Shown: piece after piece, positions 60,769-64,000 of the stretch | Numbering within the stretch: the stretch's first letter is position 1 | Layout of the letters: every line of letters starts with the position of its first letter | Assembly: GCF_034347425.1 (NCBI RefSeq) | Contig: NZ_CP133779.1 | Coordinates: forward strand, 3,968,001 to 4,032,000 | Length of the DNA stretch: 64,000 bases | Direction of reading: 5' to 3' | DNA from: Undibacterium sp. CCC3.4 | GTDB lineage: Bacteria; Pseudomonadota; Gammaproteobacteria; Burkholderiales; Burkholderiaceae_D | The notes under the pieces: generated by a model | Databases searched by the model: none | What the model saw: the letters and a program-made list of their open reading frames with translations, nothing else | What the model was told of the DNA's origin: nothing | Translations under genes and position numbers: made by a program

Positions 60769-62130
60769 ATGAACGACTTGTCGGTCATCGACCACTTCCT
60801 TGATGTCTTCTCGCGCTACATCGATTCGGGTTTCGGCTTGCTGCATGGCGAGGTGGCGTTTCTCACCGCCACGCTGGTGGTGATCGACATGACACTGGCC
60901 GGACTGTTCTGGGCCATGGGCGGCGAAGAGGTCATTGGCAAGCTGATCAAAAAGACGCTGTACGTCGGTGCCTTCGCTTTCATCATCGGCAATTTCAACA
61001 ATCTGGCGGGCATACTGTTTCGCTCTTTTGCCGGTCTCGGGCTGGTGGCGTCGGGTTCCACGCTGACGCAAGCGCAGTTTCTACGACCGGGTGTACTAGC
61101 CAAAGTCGGCGTCGATGCGGCACGGCCCATCATGGCGCAGATCAGCGACATGACCGGCTTCCCTGAAGTGTTCGCGCACCTCGATGTCATCTCGGTGTTG
61201 TTCCTCGCCTGGCTGGTAGTGATCATCAGCTTCTTCGTGTTGGCGGTGCAGCTCTTCGTCACGCTGATCGAATTCAAACTGACGACACTCGCGGGCTTCG
61301 TGCTGGTGCCGTTTGCGTTGTGGAACAAGACGGCATTTCTGGCCGAGCGCGTATTGGGCAACGTGGTGTCGTCAGGCATCAAGGTGCTGGTGCTGGCCGT
61401 GATCGTGGGCATTGGCACGGGACTGTTTGCGCAGTTTCAGGTGCCGCCCGGCACCGAACCATCCATCGACCTTGCGCTGACCATCATGCTGGCCTCGCTG
61501 GCGATGCTGGGACTGGGAATCTTCGGGCCTGGCATCGCAACCGGGCTGGTGTCGGGCGCACCACAGCTCGGCGCTGGCGCTGCGGCCGGAACGGCGCTGG
61601 GTGTCGCGGGTTTGGCAGTGGCCGGTGGTGCCGCTATCGCATCAGGTGGCGCAGCGGTCGCGGCGGGCGCGCGCATGGCGCCGGGTGCCGCGCGCGCGGC
61701 CATCGGCAGCGCCGCTTCGGCCGGGCGTGCGACCAGCTCAATGGCAAGCGGTGCGAAGTCGGCCTACCAGGCCGGTGCTGCGGCATCAGAGGGTAGCGGT
61801 GTTCGCGCTGCCGGCGCGGGCCTCGCCAATGTGGCCAAGAGCGGTGCCGGTGCGGTCGGCCAGCGCGTCGCAGCCGGTGCGAAAGCGGTCAAGGACCGCG
61901 TAGCGAATTTCGTCGCGGAGGCTGCTGCGCCTGCGGCGGCAGCCGGCGCACCCGAATCAGCCGAATCGACGGACGCCAAGCCCCCTGCGGGCGAGCCCGC
62001 TTGGGCCAAACAAATGCGGCGCAAACAGCAGGCAAGCAGTGCGGTCTCGACGGCGGCGCACACGTTGCGCTCGGGCGACCACGGTGGCAGCGGCGCCAGT
62101 CCGAGCCTGCGCGATGAATCCAGCACTTGA
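60769..62130 (+). CDS. trbL: TrbL/VirB6 membrane protein
   Basis: 453 residues. It has several membrane segments, among them AFLTATLVVIDMTLAGLFWA, LFLAWLVVIISFFVLAVQLF and KVLVLAVIVGIGTGLFAQF. A long alanine/glycine-rich C-terminal tail (from about residue 265) is of low complexity, as in many TrbL proteins. It is a component of the inner-membrane channel. Confidence 0.92.
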   Translation: MNDLSVIDHFLDVFSRYIDSGFGLLHGEVAFLTATLVVIDMTLAGLFWAMGGEEVIGKLIKKTLYVGAFAFIIGNFNNLAGILFRSFAGLGLVASGSTLTQAQFLRPGVLAKVGVDAARPIMAQISDMTGFPEVFAHLDVISVLFLAWLVVIISFFVLAVQLFVTLIEFKLTTLAGFVLVPFALWNKTAFLAERVLGNVVSSGIKVLVLAVIVGIGTGLFAQFQVPPGTEPSIDLALTIMLASLAMLGLGIFGPGIATGLVSGAPQLGAGAAAGTALGVAGLAVAGGAAIASGGAAVAAGARMAPGAARAAIGSAASAGRATSSMASGAKSAYQAGAAASEGSGVRAAGAGLANVAKSGAGAVGQRVAAGAKAVKDRVANFVAEAAAPAAAAGAPESAESTDAKPPAGEPAWAKQMRRKQQASSAVSTAAHTLRSGDHGGSGASPSLRDESST

Positions 62131-62155
62131 CGCTAACCCTTGAGGAGAAAAATTC

Positions 62156-62863
62156 ATGCTATTCAAACGACCCCAGGTGCGCTACTCGGAATCGCCCGAG
62201 CCTGTCACCCCCTACCAGGCCGCTGCACAGGTCTGGGACCAGCGTATCGGCAGCGCCCGCGTGCAGGCGAAGAACTGGCGGCTGATGGCCTTCGGCTGTC
62301 TGTCGCTGGCATTACTGATGGCGGGCGGGCTGGTGTGGCGCTCAGCGCAATCCATCGTCACGCCGTATGTGGTGGAGGTGGCCGCCGGTGGCCAGGTGCG
62401 CGCGGTCGGCGAAGCGGCCACGCCGTACAAGCCGAATGACGCACAGATCGCCTACCACCTGGCGCGCTTCGTCACCGACGTGCGTTCGCTGTCGATCGAT
62501 CCCATCGTCGTCCGCCAAAACTGGCTCGAAGCCTACGACTACACGACGGACAAGGGTGCGGCCACGCTGAACGACTACGCACGCACCAACGATCCATTCG
62601 CGCGCATCGGCCAGACCTCGACGGCGGTGGAGATCACCAGTGTGGTTCGCGCCAGCGAATCCTCGTTCCAGGTGCGCTGGATCGAACGCAACTATGCGAA
62701 CGGTTCGCCCTCGGGCACCGAGCGCTGGACCGCCATGTTGTCCGTGGTGTTGCAGCCGCCACGCACCGAAGAGCGACTGCGCAAAAACCCGCTGGGAATC
62801 TATGTCAACGGCCTGTCCTGGAGCCGCGAACTCGACGCAACTGAAGGAGTGAAGAAACCATGA
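62156..62863 (+). CDS. trbF: TrbF/VirB8 transfer protein
   Basis: 235 residues: PYQAAAQVWDQRIGSARVQA near the N-terminus, one membrane segment (LMAFGCLSLALLMAGGLVWR) and the periplasmic VirB8-like domain with VRQNWLEAYDYTTDKGAATL and NPLGIYVNGLSWSRELD. GAGGAG precedes the ATG. It overlaps trbG by 4 bp. Confidence 0.93.
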   Translation: MLFKRPQVRYSESPEPVTPYQAAAQVWDQRIGSARVQAKNWRLMAFGCLSLALLMAGGLVWRSAQSIVTPYVVEVAAGGQVRAVGEAATPYKPNDAQIAYHLARFVTDVRSLSIDPIVVRQNWLEAYDYTTDKGAATLNDYARTNDPFARIGQTSTAVEITSVVRASESSFQVRWIERNYANGSPSGTERWTAMLSVVLQPPRTEERLRKNPLGIYVNGLSWSRELDATEGVKKP

Positions 62864-63873
62864 AAACACAAATCCGCAATTACGCTTTGCCGTTGATCCT
62901 GAGTGCCACCGTGGCAACCGTCACCGGCTGCGCCACGCATGGACAGCCGCCACCTGACATCACGCTGGATGAATCTGTCGCGGCGCACGCGTTGCCTGAG
63001 CCACCCAAACCCATCACGGTAGTCGAAGTTCCGAAACCGCTGCCGCTGCCCGAGCAGTTGAAATCCTTGCGCAACGCACCCGAGGACAAACCGGCAACCG
63101 AATCACCCGATGAGAAAACGCGCGTGGCGCGCGCCAATGCCGAAGCGCGCGTGGCACCGAGCCGCGAGGGTTACATCAACGCCATCCAGGTCTGGCCTTA
63201 TGCGGACGGCGCGTTGTATCAGGTCTACACCAGTCCGGGCCGCGTCACCGTCATCGCTTTGCAGCAGGGCGAAGAGTTGGTGACGGTCTCGGCCGGTGAC
63301 ACCGTGCGCTGGATCGTCGGCGACACGGCCAGCGGTGCGGGCACCAGCCTGCGTGTGAACATTCTCGTGAAGCCGACGCGCATCGGGCTGAAGACGAACC
63401 TGGTCATCACCACCAATCGCCGCACGTACCTGCTCGAACTGTCTTCGACGCCGCAGGCGTGGATGGCCTCCGCATCGTGGGACTACCCGAAGGACCGTCT
63501 GCTGGCCTTGCAAAAGCAAGCGCAGCAGGCTCAGACGGCAGCGCCGGTGGACTCAGGCTTGTCGCTGGAGCAGATCAAGTTCCGCTACGCGATTTCCGGC
63601 GATAGTCCACCGTGGAAGCCGCTACGCGCCTTCGACGACGGCGAGCGGGTCTACATCCAGTTCCCCGCCGGCATCGCGCAGGGCGAGTTGCCGCCACTGT
63701 TCGTGATCGGAGCCCAGGGTGATGGCCAGCTCGTGAACTACCGCTTCCGCTCACCGTACTACGTGGTGGATCGGTTGTTCGGTGCGGCCGAATTGCGGCT
63801 GGGCGCTGACAAGGCCGCCGTTGTTCGCATTGAGCGCACCGATGGTGTGGGCAGCACGGCACGGAGGCATTGA
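62860..63873 (+). CDS. trbG: TrbG/VirB9 outer-membrane-associated protein
   Basis: 337 residues. Lipoprotein-like signal ending TVTGC, proline-rich linker (PKPLPLPEQLK), then the VirB9/CagX domain with NAIQVWPYADGALYQVYTSP, TNRRTYLLELSSTPQAWMAS and YYVVDRLFGAAELRLG. It forms the outer-membrane part of the channel with TrbI. Confidence 0.93.
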   Translation: MKTQIRNYALPLILSATVATVTGCATHGQPPPDITLDESVAAHALPEPPKPITVVEVPKPLPLPEQLKSLRNAPEDKPATESPDEKTRVARANAEARVAPSREGYINAIQVWPYADGALYQVYTSPGRVTVIALQQGEELVTVSAGDTVRWIVGDTASGAGTSLRVNILVKPTRIGLKTNLVITTNRRTYLLELSSTPQAWMASASWDYPKDRLLALQKQAQQAQTAAPVDSGLSLEQIKFRYAISGDSPPWKPLRAFDDGERVYIQFPAGIAQGELPPLFVIGAQGDGQLVNYRFRSPYYVVDRLFGAAELRLGADKAAVVRIERTDGVGSTARRH

Positions 63874-63875
63874 GC

Positions 63876-64000
63876 ATGAGCACGCCCGCCACGCCACCAC
63901 CAACTGGGTTGAATAAGGCCGACCCGGACACCATGGCTCTGCGCGCGTCGCCGCGCCCGGTCACGCGACTGAACCGGCGCATGCTGGCCGTCCTTGCTGG
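63876..64000 (+). CDS. trbI: TrbI/VirB10 transfer protein, 3' part outside the window
   Basis: The first 41 codons are visible. The segment PRPVTRLNRRMLAVLAG is the cytoplasmic start and membrane segment typical of TrbI. The ATG lies 2 bp after the trbG stop, with ACGGAGG upstream. The frame is open to the right edge. Confidence 0.85.
   Translation, partial: MSTPATPPPTGLNKADPDTMALRASPRPVTRLNRRMLAVLA

Noticed and set aside
1..64000. Insertion sequences, integrases, rRNA or tRNA genes
   Set aside because: No transposase or recombinase motifs and no tRNA-like cloverleaf were noticed in reading; the integrase of the element is expected beyond the right edge.

Overview
The window looks like a proteobacterial chromosome, most likely Betaproteobacteria (an inference from gene families, GC level and the style of the dispersed repeats), carrying one large integrated conjugative element. 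Three zones can be told apart.

Zone 1 (1-17.5 kb) looks chromosomal. It starts inside a giant repeat-built autotransporter whose 5' end lies outside the window. A small toxin-antitoxin island follows: hicA/hicB, brnT/brnA with brnT broken by an in-frame amber codon, and an antitoxin/PemK-MazF pair. The modules sit between copies of a mobile-looking repeat with 17-bp terminal inverted repeats and other short duplicated blocks, so the island was probably built by segmental duplication. A Rho-independent terminator on the minus strand and an 18-bp sequence encoding the C-terminus of GMP synthase (TIEWE-stop) at 17550 mark the likely left attachment site of an element inserted in the 3' end of guaA.

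Zone 2 (17.5-39.6 kb) is the left part of the element. It holds an AbiEi/AbiEii pair, a 1344-residue fusion of XRE helix-turn-helix, Mrr-like nuclease and STAND-type NTPase with its own promoter and palindromic operator, an abortive-infection C-terminal domain protein, and then the maintenance block typical of Tn4371-like ICEs: RadC-like, DUF932, ParB, DUF736, two DUF2958, DUF2285, AlpA-like HTH, RepA with candidate iterons, ParA, a small partition protein, DUF2840, TraF peptidase and a VirD2-like relaxase. A roughly 500-bp non-coding leader is duplicated in front of the DUF932 and ParB genes, with a partial third copy further on.

Zone 3 (39.6-64 kb) carries a 13-kb defence cargo placed exactly between the relaxase and the TraG/VirD4 gene. 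On the minus strand a tightly overlapping operon encodes a BrxR/CapW-like WYL regulator, a DUF499 ATPase, a short PglZ protein, a DUF1156 zinc-ribbon DNA methylase, an unrecognised 173-residue protein and a SNF2-type helicase: a BREX/DISARM-like system with an unusual combination of parts and no obvious nuclease. Divergent from it is a HipA-like kinase gene overlapping a DUF3037-like partner. The conjugation operon follows (traG, a CopG-like gene, trbB, C, D, E, J, an Eex/TrbK-like lipoprotein, trbL, F, G) and trbI runs off the right edge. No integrase, transposase, rRNA, tRNA or CRISPR array was seen.
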